A stretch of DNA of 64,000 nucleotides from Anaeramoeba flamelloides (Eukaryota; Metamonada; Anaeramoebidae). The DNA lies in NCBI GenBank assembly GCA_027625915.1, contig JANTQA010000008.1:11285001-11349000 (forward strand). The letters run 5' to 3'. The translations under genes were made by a program, and so were the position numbers. This document shows, piece after piece, positions 47,250 through 58,589 of the stretch. The notes below the pieces were generated by a model, which saw only the letters and a program-made list of their open reading frames with translations, was not told the DNA's origin and made no database searches. Each line of letters starts with the position of its first letter. The first letter of the stretch is position 1.

Positions 47250-48653
47250 TTTTGTTTGTGTTTGTATGACTTTGTTTTTTTACTTTTTAGGTTTTGGAAG
47301 AGAAACGGTTTTGATTTACTTTAAAAAAAAAGTTCAAAAACTAATTTTAAAAAATGGGTAAAAAATTTACAAAATTCTAAAAGTTTCATTATTTTGTTCT
47401 GAGTTCTTTGACTATTTGAGTTTTTTTTAAACGGAATTAATACCATTTTGGTTTATTTCTATTGTTTTTTTTCAGATGAATTTTAAAGAAAAGAACAATA
47501 ATGATTGAAAATTTTTTTTTTTAAGAAAAAACTTTTTTGTTTTTTCTTTTTGTTAAATCTTATCCCAAATTCTTTTTAACTGAAGAGTACTTTAACACCT
47601 TTTTGGAATTTTTAAAAAATAAAGGAGCCTAATCCAAAAATATCCCACACACAGATAACAAAAAATCATTTTTTTTTTCTTCTTATTGCAATGTAGAATC
47701 GAATACATTCTGTAATATTATACTGAAGTTCAAATCAGTTTTAAAGGTTACTCTCATCATTTTTTTGAACAATTTTTTATTCGAAATTGAATTTTTTGTA
47801 ATTTTTTGGGTTTTTTATTTAAAATACGTTGTTTTTTTTTATGTTCAAAATTTCTCAAAAATTGTCTCTATTTTTTGAGAAAAAATTTCAGGTTTGATCT
47901 TATTTCAGCCTTTTCCCAAATAAATTTTTTGAAATAAAGCAAATTCCTAAAAAGCTGTCTTACTTTTAACCTGTTTCAGCCTGACATTTTCAAACAGTCC
48001 TGATATTTGTAAATTTTATTTATTTTTCAAAAAAAAAATAAAAAAGTCAGAGATCCATTTCTATAAACCACTCACTTTTAACTATGTTTTTATTTTTCAG
48101 ATTTCTTCATTATTACAAAAGAAAACATTCAAAACCTTGAAAAAAAAAAACTATATAGTGATCAAAATAATGTGTTATAAAAGACGATAATCTGTGTTTC
48201 AAAATATTATCCGTACTTTTTTTTATTCTTGTTCCAATGGATTATCCAATCTACTACCAAATAGTATACCCAAGTTCAAATCAATTTTGAAAGTAAATGT
48301 CTAGATATTTTCAGTAAAATTTAAATTATTCATGCAAATAGTTGAAAATTTTCCATAATATTCTCAATTTTTTTGAATTTTTTTGTTTTTTTGATGATAA
48401 AAATTTTATATATTTTTAGGATAAATTTCCCAATTAGCTGCTTCATTTTTAAAACTTCTTACTAAATAATAGAACTTTAAGAAACCAATACCATATTTTT
48501 TTAGTCTTTATTATCATTTTCATTGATTGGTTAATGTATAGGTCTTCTATAACAAAAAAACACGCTTTTTATTTTGAAACACGCATTAAATTTTTTTGCA
48601 CACTTTATTTTGACTACAGTAAAATTGACTTCTTTTTAGCATTTGGTTTTAGG

Positions 48654-49158
48654 GTTAGTAGTGAAAAAAATACCTAATATGAAAATAAATCCAAAAAAGA
48701 TTTTTAATTGTGAATATAAGGAAAATTGTTGTCTAATTTCTTTTATTTGAAATCAATTTCTTTTATTAAAAACCAAATACCCTTTTTATTATAACTCATC
48801 ATACTGCTTTGAATGATGATTAATGAAATCACACTTTTTCAAAACACCATTCAGTGAATCAAAAAAAATAAATAAAATTATCATTTTCCAACCCTATCTA
48901 AACCCCCATAAAACTCGATTGTTTTTCAAAAAAAGTTGATCTACTTATGCTACCAAACAATTAATTGAGTATTCCATAGACACATTACTTTAATGAACTT
49001 TAGGTAGGTTTATTATTTGGTTCATGAAAAATTTTGAATAGTTATATAAAGAATTTGATTTCAAATATTTGCAGTTATACAATAATTTTCCTAATATCAC
49101 AATTGAAAATCTTTTCAGTGATTATTTTCATGTTAGTGTTTTTTTTTTCACTATTATA
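48654..49158 (+). mobile_element. TIR element family B, copy 2
   Basis: Left end TTAGTAGTGAAAAAAATACC; right end in reverse TATAATAGTGAAAAAAAAAA. Shared with copy 1 at 40233: GATTTTTAATTGTGAATAT near the left end and the reversed CACAATTGAAAATCTT near the right. The central blocks (AAAACACCATTCAGTGAATC, GATTGTTTTTCAAAAAAAGT) are the reverse complement of copy 1's centre, so the element's middle lies in the opposite sense. Confidence 0.7.
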
Positions 49159-49206
49159 TATGTTGTTTGTACAATATTGATTCTTTACTTGATTATTATA
49201 TTTTTT

Positions 49207-49521
49207 TTAAAATTGTGATTGTTTCATTAACTATGATACTTTTCTGGTATAGCCTCAAGAACCAGGAAACTTGACCTGTTATTTGATGTATTTAGTAACA
49301 TTTTTTTGTATTTAAAAAAGAAGGAAAGATTTTTGGGGCAGAAAAGTCAAATGAAAATCGAAAATACTTTTTTCAAATCCAAACAAACTCAAACATGACT
49401 AATGGTAGTACTAAATCATAATTTGTAATCATTTAAAACATCAAATATATTGGCAAGTTTTCTGTTCCTTGGGTGCATACCAGAAAAGTATCATCTATTA
49501 ATGAAAAATCACAATTTTAAC
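49207..49521. mobile_element. 314-bp element with about 70-bp terminal inverted repeats
   Basis: The left arm TTAAAATTGTGATTGTTTCA, then ATGATACTTTTCTGGTATAG, then GGAAACTTGACC is matched in reverse on the right (GGCAAGTTTTCTGTTCCTTG, ATACCAGAAAAGTATCATCT, ATGAAAAATCACAATTTTAA). The arms are about 85% alike by eye and the spacer is about 170 bp. No frame. A single copy in this window. Confidence 0.75.
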
Positions 49522-50271
49522 AAAAATTAATAAAAAGATAATTAATAACTCATTCCAGTACATATATTGTAAAACTTTCAGAAAAAAATTGTATATTTAC
49601 TCATTAATTATTGTAAATTCCATTGACTCTTCGTGCTTAGGGTCTTTAGAAAAAGAAACACGACTTTTAATTTAAAACATGGGGTTACAAAGTATATACC
49701 AGTTATTTAAAAAATAGTGAATTTCTTTGAAAAAGAAGAGATTTTATTTTGATTCTTATCATCTCTCTTCATACCAGAGAATGACAGATGAAATAACATT
49801 AGAATTTCATTATATTATATATATATTTGTTCTTGTAATCTTGAATTTGGAAATTTCGATTAACACAACTTTCAATTAATCAGTTTTTACTCATGTTTAC
49901 CTGATTTTTTTTTTTTGTTTTTTTTTGAATAAGGTTGTATTGAATAATATAGTATCTTTATTTTGATAAAAATGATTGGTTCAGATAATATTTATTTCTT
50001 AAAAAACATTTTCTCTGATGGAGATCAAAAAAAAACAAATTTTGATAGAACTTGAAAGGATTTTCAAAATTTGAAATATCTTGTAAATTAAAAAAAAAAA
50101 AAAAGTTGTGGGTAAAATTTTTTTCGGCATAAAATGTATCTCGAATAAAATGGTATAATTTCTAACTATATGTCTCTAAATGCTCATTCCCATTTGGAGT
50201 ATTAATTATATTTTAAACTATAAAATATATCCAATTTTCCATTCAATACCAAAACGATATATCTATAACTT

Positions 50272-50810
50272 TAAACTAAAATTTAAAAATTTTCCCACAG
50301 AGTTAAAATAGTCCAAATAATCACAACAATACAATTTCATTTAAATTCGAAGAAAATTTTGCTTTTTTTTCAAATATGAAAATCATTTTTAAATCTTTTA
50401 TTTTTTATTTTCATTTAATTTTTTGAATTACCTAACTTGTTTTGTTTGATCAATTTTTTTTCGAACAATTAATATTAGGTTAAAGTTGAGTTGTTCCAAA
50501 TAGTAGAACTCAAATAAAATTAGTTGATAGTATCAAACCTTTGATCGATCAATATACCTAAGAGAATTTAAATAAATCTATTTAGGAATTTTTTTGTTTT
50601 TCTCTCTCAAAAATTTTTAACACACCGATAATTTATATTTATTGATATTTATTTATTTTTTGTTTTTTGGGTATTTCAATCTTAAAAAAAGTGTTCAAAT
50701 GATTGTTTGGTAATGGTTCTAATTTGATATTTCTCAGAGAATTAATTAAATAAGTTTTTTTTTCTACATGAATTGAATTTTAATGTGTTATTATTTTGAA
50801 TTGGGCTTTA
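50272..50810 (-). mobile_element. TIR element subfamily A2, copy 1 (reverse, about 540 bp)
   Basis: Ends TAAACTAAAATTTAAAAATT (left) and TGTGTTATTATTTTGAATTG (right) are inverted relatives of family A ends. Read in reverse it is collinear with 57594-58133 (CCAAATTAGAACCATTA, GTGTGTTAAAAATTTTTGAG, GATCGATCAAAGG, ATACTATCAACTAATTTTAT). The two copies have almost the same length. Confidence 0.75.
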
Positions 50811-51648
50811 TATACTGGAAAAAGTAGAGAGAAAAAAAAAAAGAAAGCGATAAAAATTAGAATTTTTGGTCATTTACGGCAAAAATAATTTCCGAAATCA
50901 TTCAAGATTAAAAAATTTCAATGATTAAAATGAATTTAACCACCCCTCCATTTATCCACAAATAAACTTTTATAATGTGAGAAAGTTACACTTTCCCAAT
51001 TTATCCACATCAGCCCATTCTATAGTTTGATGGTTTATTTATCCAAATTTAATTTTTTTTAATTCTTTATTTGTCTTTTTAAAAGTTTTTTATACAATAA
51101 ATCATTTTTATGAAAGTTTAACTAAAAAAAAAAATAATAATAATAATAGTTATTATTTTGGAATAATTACCCTTTAAGATAATAAATTAAATATAAAAGA
51201 AGAACCAATATACGTTATTTATCTATAAATGTGAAGGGATTCGTCACAAACAAAATATTTTCTTAAAACTTTAAAAACCAAAATTCTTCAAGAAAACTTG
51301 AAAAAATAACAATTTGTGTATTCATATATTTATCTAGTGAAAGAGATAATAACAGTAAATTCTCCATAACAAAAAACTAGAAAAAAAAATAATTTAAATA
51401 ATTAAATAATAATACCATTTACTTGACCAAATTGAAAATTACCATCCTCAAAAAAAATACAATGTACCTTTTGATTATATATTGATAATCAAAAAAAAAA
51501 TCGATTAGATATTATTATTATTATGTTACAAATCATTTTCACGCTTTTAATAAAATTAGAAGAACAGATTTTACCCAGTGGTTGTTAATTGTACAATCGA
51601 ATAAAATAAAGAATAATTTTTTATTAAAAAAAGTAAAATTAAGTATAA

Positions 51649-51870
51649 TCAACAAATAAAACTTTTATATTTTGAAATTTCCAAAATTAATTTTCTTCTT
51701 CCTATACCCATTAATACCCCTTTCTCAAATTTAATTCCTCCCATACCACCCATGTCTTTCACATTATAAAATTTCTTATTTTCTACCTTATATACAAATT
51801 GAAATCCAAATCTCGAATAAAAAGCCATCAAAAGTAGTCTCTTAAAAATATGAAGAAAGAATTCTAACAT
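51649..51870 (-). CDS. possible small gene or relic, 73 aa, weakly GNAT-like
   Basis: An ATG-started frame encodes MLEFFLHIFKRLLLMAFYSR, then FGFQFVYKVENKKFYNVKDM, then a glycine/methionine-rich GGMGGIKFEKGVLMG. Gly, Met and Val codons are far more frequent than in chance frames here. LLLMAFYSRFGFQFV recalls the A..FY...GF signature near the end of GNAT acetyltransferases, which would make this the C-terminal part of a decayed gene. The resemblance is short and may be coincidental. No upstream exon found. Confidence 0.25.
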   Translation of the reverse strand: MLEFFLHIFKRLLLMAFYSRFGFQFVYKVENKKFYNVKDMGGMGGIKFEKGVLMGIGRRKLILEISKYKSFIC

Positions 51871-52767
51871 TGTATACTATACTAAGTTTCAATTTTAGTT
51901 AATTACATATCATATTTGAACCAATAATCAATAAAAAAACAATATTTGATAAAATATTATTATAATTATTTTATTAAATCATCTTAATTATCACAAAGGG
52001 TAATTTGAACTAACTAGTAAAAATTTGAACAAATCTTCAAAACAACCAAATTCAATTGTTTCTTTTTACTAATAATTCCAAAATAATTATTTTAAAATTT
52101 AAATTCATTTTCATTTTTTTAAACTTTTTTGTGCTTGTTTTCAAAAAAATATTACATTGATTTAAAGACAAGTTTAAATTTGTAAAAATGTTGATTTTCG
52201 AAAATTTCTTTTTTGAAAAGTATATTGTTTCCTGTGGGGATTTGGGAATTTATCAAAATAAAATTGAAATTTGATTTTATAAGATTTTTTTTATTATCAA
52301 AATGCAATAACTCTGGTCGAAATCCGAGTCAAGTGCATAATTCTCAGAGAAGGTGGATAATTGTTGATCTATGATCCACTATCCAAAAGACATAACTTTT
52401 TGCACATCACCAGATGAAAAAATAAAATTAAAAAATGGAATTTATACAAAACTACAACTTCAATTATCATTTCGCCCTTGTTAATCAAGTTTATTCAAAA
52501 TGTAATCAACTTTTCAGTTCTTAAAGATCTATAGGCTGATGTATTTATTGCTGTTAATAGTACTGTTTTTTAAAAAGTCTCTAGTCTTGAAAAATGGGTC
52601 TATTTTGGGGTAAATTTTTTTAAATGGATGTGACAATGAATTTAGGTTAAACTCAACTTAATGGTATTTTTTTTGAAGAGATAATAACTAATAACTTTGA
52701 AAACACTACACCCATCTAAAAAAAACTCAAATAAGGAAAAAAATAATTGATGATAAATATTGAAAGT

Positions 52768-53115
52768 GTCCGCCAAGTGCCGTCCAGTACCTAGCTTTTC
52801 TTGAGGTTTTCTGTTTTATCTGTAAAGTGTTCTAGGTTTTTTTTACACTTTGAAATAAACTGAAAATTTATTAAAATTTTCTGTTCATTTCAAAAATTAA
52901 AAAAAACCTAACGAAAATCTATTGATTTTCTAAATAAACAGAAAACTCAAGAAAAGCCAAACACAGTTTTCCAGAATTCAAAAGAATTGAGAAAAATATT
53001 TGATTTTACTCAATTATTTTAAATTCTGGAAAACTTAACTGCTGGTTTTTTTTTTACTTTTTGAAATAAACTGAAAATTTATTAAATTTTCAGTTTATTA
53101 CAAAATAAAAATTAT
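52768..53115. repeat. largest modular palindrome cluster (leader + H3/H2 nested + H1 + H2)
   Basis: Leader GTGTCCGCCAAGTGCCGTCC and TACCTAGC. An outer hairpin H3 (CTTTTCTTGAGGTTTTCTGT, closing with AATAAACAGAAAACTCAAGA near 52937) encloses an H2 hairpin (52830-52912). Then H1 (52962-53040, TTTTCCAGAATTCAAAAGAA ... TTTTAAATTCTGGAAAAC) and a second H2 (53045-53115). This is the fullest version of the arrangement in the window and may be the parental unit. Confidence 0.8.
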
Positions 53116-53691
53116 ACAAAACCCAACAGAAAATCAAGAAAAAATATTTTTTCCAATTTAAATAAACAAATAATTCTTTAATAGTCAAAATAATTGGTTC
53201 CCTTTTTGAAAGATATTCATCAGATTTCTAATACTATTAAAATATAATAAAATGACCTCTAAACTAAAAGAAAAAAAGTTTTCAAATTGTTTACTCTTAA
53301 ATTGAAAAAAAAATATTAATGAAAAATTCAAAATTCCAACTTAATTTGTAAAATATCTTGGAAAATATTTTTTGATCAAAGATCCTTTATTAACCAATTG
53401 TGTTTATTCTAATTGAAGTTATTAAAAAGGGTAAAATTAGCAAATATTTATGTTTTTTGAAAAAATTTTTTCATGATCGTGATGTGTACCAGTAAAAAAA
53501 GATTCTGAATAATTTTATGATGATTTGGAAAACAAAATTCAAATCTTATGACCTACCAAAATAACAGAACAAATTTTCAATCAACGCCTTATAATAAAAT
53601 TCACAAAAATGAAATTTCAATTTTTATTGAAAAAAAAGGAAAAAAAAAAAAAAAAAAAGAAAAAAAAAAGAAAAAATAATCATCAGCCAAA

Positions 53692-54489
53692 TCACTTTTT
53701 ATTAATAATTTTGGCTGTAAAAACACAAGCTGGCAGTTGTTCACAAATTCCTGTTACCGTGCACTCCACACCAATAGCACTTAAAGCGCCACGAATGATC
53801 CCGCAGGGGATATATAAATATGATTGAAGGATTTGTTTTTGTGACTCTGTCATTGTAATGTTTGTTGTTGTTGTTGTCTGTTTTTGCTTTTGTTGGTTCT
53901 TTCGGGTGTTTTGCTGATGGTTTAAATTTTGCAACTCTTCTGAAAGCGTGAACGAGATGTTGCGGATTAGTTTAAAATCGTCGTCTTGGAACATCCACTT
54001 CCCTTGGTGGTTAGTTCGCAAATTGTTCACCATTTTGCCAAACAGCTCTGTCCAGATATCCTTCGCTACAAATCGCATTTTTTCGACCTCCTCTTGGAAT
54101 CTGGGCTTGTTTTTCGCGATCCTTTCAGCAGTTCTTTCTCCTAAACGATAACCAATAATTTCTAGTCGATTGATAATATTTCTTTCAATGTCAGTTTTGC
54201 TGCTTATAAACTCCAATTGCGGAACATTTTCTTGATCCTTTTTCTTATTGCCAACTGTTTCTTGTTGATTTTCTTTTTGATTTTCGTTTTCGTTTTTTTT
54301 TTCTTTATCTTTCTCAATGTCTTTTTCTTTTTTTTTTTTTTCTTCTTTCTCATTGAATCTTGTTGCTATTTTAACTCGCAAATTTGTTTCTTCAGGATCT
54401 AACACTTTTGATTGGGAGTGAACAGTTCGAATTACATAATGTACAGACTCAAAAATAATTTGTTCAAGAAGGGAATAAGAAACAGACAT
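53692..54489 (-). CDS. TRAPPC6: TRAPP complex subunit 6 (Trs33 family, 265 aa)
   Basis: A subunit of the TRAPP complexes that activate Rab GTPases (Ypt1/Rab1) and tether vesicles at the Golgi. The C-terminal half is diagnostic: IERNIINRLEIIGYRLGERT (110-120 region), then FQEEVEKMRFVAKDIWTELF (131-150), VNNLRTNHQGKWMFQDD (154-170), and PCGIIRGALSAIGVECTVT with LPACVFTAKI at the end. The frame is open 41 codons further upstream, but that extension is hydrophobic and unlike the family; the chosen ATG gives MSVSYSLLEQIIFESV, which aligns with the family's first helix. Length exceeds the usual roughly 160-175 residues because of a KEK/NEN insertion (about 48-93) and a Gln/Thr-rich insertion (about 196-220). 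Single exon. Confidence 0.92.
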   Translation of the reverse strand: MSVSYSLLEQIIFESVHYVIRTVHSQSKVLDPEETNLRVKIATRFNEKEEKKKKEKDIEKDKEKKNENENQKENQQETVGNKKKDQENVPQLEFISSKTDIERNIINRLEIIGYRLGERTAERIAKNKPRFQEEVEKMRFVAKDIWTELFGKMVNNLRTNHQGKWMFQDDDFKLIRNISFTLSEELQNLNHQQNTRKNQQKQKQTTTTTNITMTESQKQILQSYLYIPCGIIRGALSAIGVECTVTGICEQLPACVFTAKIINKK

Positions 54490-55868
54490 TATTTCAAATT
54501 TATTGATTTTTGTTTTTTGTAAAAAGTAAAAAAATGATTTTTTGGTGTTTTGATTTGGTTTTCTGATAATTGACAGGATTTGACAAATCAAAAGTCCACA
54601 AATACACAACAATTTTTGACTTATGCATTATTTTTAAAACATTTGTTACAAAGTTTTGGGGTTCAAATTTAATAAGTAAAAAAAAACTTCGTTATCTTTG
54701 TGAGAAAGTTCAGTTGGACTTTAAAATTATATTTCAACTTTCACCTCTTCAAGAAAGAAGAAAAAAGTTAAGGTTCAGTGAAAGTTAATCAATAGTAAAA
54801 GTTATCCAAACTTTGAAAGATTAGGCAAAACGGAAACACACTTAAAAAAGGAATTACCACAAAATTTCAATTAAACACTTATACAAGAACTAATGAATAG
54901 ATGGGTGTAAGTGTTGAAAATGGTACATCATTTGAAATCATTTATTTATATAACCCAGCCAAGATATCACACAGGGAGAATTTTGTGAATTTTTTCTACT
55001 GTTCATTTAAGGTAGTAAGTACATTTTAATAATTTTGAGTTGTAATGTTTCGATGAAACTAAATTATTCAAATCATCTCTTTAACTAAAGTACATTAAAT
55101 TTTCAAGAAATGGGGAGTGTACTAAACCCAAAGTATAATATATCCTTCACACCAATTAAAAAATTTAAATCAAAAAAATTAAAAAATTGATCTAAAAAAT
55201 AAAAAAAATTCATTTATTTATTGATCTTATTGATAGTATTTGGTAAAATTAATTCTTCTTTAGATGGTTTTATTTTTAATTCCTAATGGGAAATACTTTT
55301 ATTTGTAAAATTTTTGAGAAACAAATTATTTATATCACAAGAATTATAACAAAACGAATTTTAATTCCAATTTTGACCAAACCATACTAATTCAAGTTTT
55401 GGTTCAAGAAAATAGGCTTTTTTCAAATTCCACTTGTAAAAAAAATAGATATATTAGATGTTTTGGCTTGGTTTGATAAAATTATTACTTTTCGATCAAA
55501 TTTAACAACCAAAATTAATTAGGAAATATGCTTTATTTTTTTTCTTGATATTTTCTTTTTCTAAAAATTGAGAATTCAATTTTTTTAATTGAAAAATGAT
55601 AGTAATGAATTTTTTAACCTTCTATATCTTTTTCATTGGTTTTTTTGAAATCGAGCATTTTTCTAACTTAAAGAAACTAGAATGAAATAATTATAATTAG
55701 GGTTTGGGACTTAAAATGTCATAAAATGAAAAGGAATAAATTTTCCACAGATTTTTTTCAATGATAGAGATGAAACACAATATAATAATCAAATTATTTT
55801 AAAAATAAAAAAAAATAATACAATATTTTAATTAATTTTTTTGTTTTTATATAAGAAAAAAATAACAA

Positions 55869-55869
<1 letters not shown>

Positions 55870-55909
<40 letters not shown>
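55870..55909. repeat. AT dinucleotide microsatellite (about 20 units)
   Basis: A perfect alternating AT run, the longest in the window. It lies in gene-free DNA. Confidence 0.9.
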
Positions 55910-55910
<1 letters not shown>

Positions 55911-57593
55911 CACATTTTAAAAATTAAAATATACACACCATTTTTAATAATAATTATTGAATCTAACTCTACACTTCTGAAAAATTTTCATTCAAATAAT
56001 TATTTATATTATTTTTTTTGAGAGAATTTTGAGTAAAAAATATCAAAAATGATGCTGATATTTTGAGATCAGCACCACTGGATATTATCTATAAATTTTC
56101 AACAAGTTTGCTAAGTTGATTTTTACCATTGGTTTCTAAACAAATCATAAAAAGCTATAAATTTTCGAAAATTAGTAAAAATTAAATTATTTTATTACTA
56201 TAATGAGCATTGATGAGAAATGAATTTTTAATATTATTTTGGGACTCGATGGCTTTAAAACAAAAACTCTGAATACAATATTGATAAAAAAATATCAGAC
56301 AAAACTTGTGGCAGAATATATTTAAAGTTGAAAATGTTTACTTTTACTTCTAATTTTCATTATATCATTATAGAGTCAGTTTTCAAAAAGTTTTTTTTCG
56401 AATTAAAATTTTTTGTGCTTGATCTTTAATTTGGGAAGAAAATATAGAAAGGATTAATATTTTAGAAGATTGAAAAATTCAATCAAATTTTAAATTGTTG
56501 GAAATTAATTTGCAGAATTTATCAAATAACAGAAAATCAATTTTTTTATTTTTTTTATTTTTTTCATTTTTCAAGTTTTCAATCTTTTTTATTGTGGAAG
56601 GAATCAAGAATAACCATAAACTGGTTTAATATAAGATATCAGGGTATATTAATAAGTGGAAAAGATATATTGTAAGTTCATTTTAACAGTTTTTCATTTC
56701 ACAAAATTTTGGATATTTTTAGTAATGAATCACTCAAAACTTACATATCCATGTTTTTCAAAATCAAGGATCTCTATAATCAAAAACCACTACACTCAAA
56801 AATATAACAGCAAACTATTGATCATCAAACATACATTTGTAAACTCCTTGGAATTTTTATATAATTTCTCTCATAAAATAACATTATATATTGCTATTTT
56901 TTTTCAAAAGATCTTCATATATTTTTATTTTGATACGATAAACTTCATCTCAAAAAAAAAAATATATTCAAAATTTTAGAAAAAAAAAATCAATAACTCG
57001 TGATATTTTTTTTTTTTTAAATCTAATATAGATTCCATCAAAAATTATTTATTTCAAAAAAAAAAAATAATTGATTAAGTTCCAAGTTCTCTTGTAAAAA
57101 TCATCTTGGTTCAATTTTTTATCCTTTAATTGTTTTAAAAAGATAATTATCAAGAGTATTAGAGTCACGAAAAAAATTTTTTTTTATGATTTTTGAATAT
57201 TTAAGAATGTGTTGCCCCTCTATGATAAAATAAAATCAAAAAATGAGAATATTTATATTATAAACAACAATCTTTATGATTTAGGATATGTTGAAAAAAA
57301 TTGAATAATAATATTTTTTGAATATTTTCGACAATTTTTCAGGGGTTCAATTTATTTATCAAAAACTTTTAAGAAACCCTTCAATAAAAAAAGGAAAAAT
57401 CAAAATCAATTTTGTTAATCTCTTGTTCATTTAATTTCAACTTTCTCTAAAAATATATTGATGCACTTGCACTAAAATCCATTATATTTTGAAATGAAGT
57501 GTAAGTAAGTATTTCAGAAGATTTCATCTTTTAAAGCCTTTTCAAAGTAAATTTAGGATCTGAATTCTTATAAAGGTATAAATAAACATACAC

Positions 57594-58133
57594 CTAGCTA
57601 GAATTCAAAATTTTTAACACACCAAAATTCTATTTGTGTGAAAAAAACTTATTTAATCAATTCAAGAAGAAATACCAAATTAGAACCATTAACTAATTGC
57701 AATGTTAACACTTGTAAATAAATTACAATACTCACAAAACAATAAATAAATAATTATCAATACTAAAATATAAATCAAGTGTATGTTAAAAATTTTGGAG
57801 AGAGCAAAAGAAAAAAAATAACATTGCTAAATTAGTTGAAATTCAATTAGGAATATTGTTCGATCAACAGTTAGATACTATCAACTAATTTTATTTGAGT
57901 TCTTCTATTTGTAACAACCTCAACTTTAACACGATATCAATTTTTCAAAAAAAAATTTTTGATCAGACGAAATAAGTTTAAGTAATTCAAAAAAAAAAAA
58001 ATGATAACAAAAACCCCAAAAAATGATTTTCATATTTTTCAAAAATCAAAATTAATTCCAATTTGAATGAAAATGTATAATTGTGATTGTTTGGAACGTT
58101 TTAGTTGTGTGGAAAAATTTGAATTTTAGTTTA
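57594..58133 (+). mobile_element. TIR element subfamily A2, copy 2 (540 bp)
   Basis: Left end CTAGCTAGAATTCAAAATTT then TTAACACACC; right end in reverse TAAACTAAAATTCAAATTTT then TCCACACAAC. Collinear with the reverse copy at 50272-50810. It shares the central GATCGATCAA/GATACTATC-type block with family A (23621, 39002), so A and A2 are diverged branches of one lineage. Confidence 0.75.
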
Positions 58134-58447
58134 GATGTATTTTTTCACTCTATAAGAAAAATTAAACAAAGTAGCAATATTTTAATTCTCACAAAATCTT
58201 TATAACCCACACTCCACTTTTTTTATAAGATCAAGGTTAAGTAATTATTTTTTTGATAACAAATATTTTTTTAAAAAAAATATCTGAATTCAAGATCAAA
58301 AAAATCGATCTATCATTAAATATCTTCTCTTCAAAAAAAAACCATTTTATAAATAAAATAAATATATATAAACAATTCCTCTTTATATTATTTATTGATA
58401 TTATTTATTAGTATTACTTTGATATGGTTTAAACACTATAAACAAAT

Positions 58448-58500
58448 CAAGGAAAAAAAAAAAAAAAAAAAAAAACATTTCTTTCTTTCTTTCTTTCTTT
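58448..58500. repeat. poly-A run followed by a CTTT microsatellite
   Basis: About 25 A, a short ACATTT spacer and then CTTT units, about 90 bp beyond the CTF18 stop codon. Confidence 0.8.
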
Positions 58501-58589
58501 ATTATTTATTAATTATTATAAAAATGAATCCAAAAAAAGGTTTGGTGGATAAAAAAAAAAAAATAAATTAAAAAAAAATATAAAAGAAA

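Larger units (their letters stand above)
47250..53691. other. 6.4-kb gene-free, repeat-dense region
   Basis: 5' flank of the CH-domain gene and 3' flank of TRAPPC6. It holds weak direct repeats (about 47690-47900 versus 48200-48420, sharing a CAAGTTCAAATCA-like block), TIR element B copy 2 (48654-49158), a 314-bp long-TIR element (49207-49521), TIR element A2 in reverse (50272-50810), a small possible frame (51649-51870) and the largest palindrome cluster (52768-53115). Confidence 0.55.
54490..58589. other. 4.1-kb gene-free region
   Basis: 5' flank of TRAPPC6 and 3' flank of CTF18. It contains diverged relatives of the 39.7-42.6 kb repeats (about 55000-55440), an AT microsatellite (55870-55909), TIR element A2 copy 2 (57594-58133), a poly-A run (about 58448-58474) and a CTTT microsatellite (58480-58500). 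No credible frame. Confidence 0.55.

Noticed and set aside
53692-54612. Longer TRAPPC6 start 41 codons upstream
   Set aside because: The extension is hydrophobic and unlike the family, while the internal ATG gives the conserved first helix.
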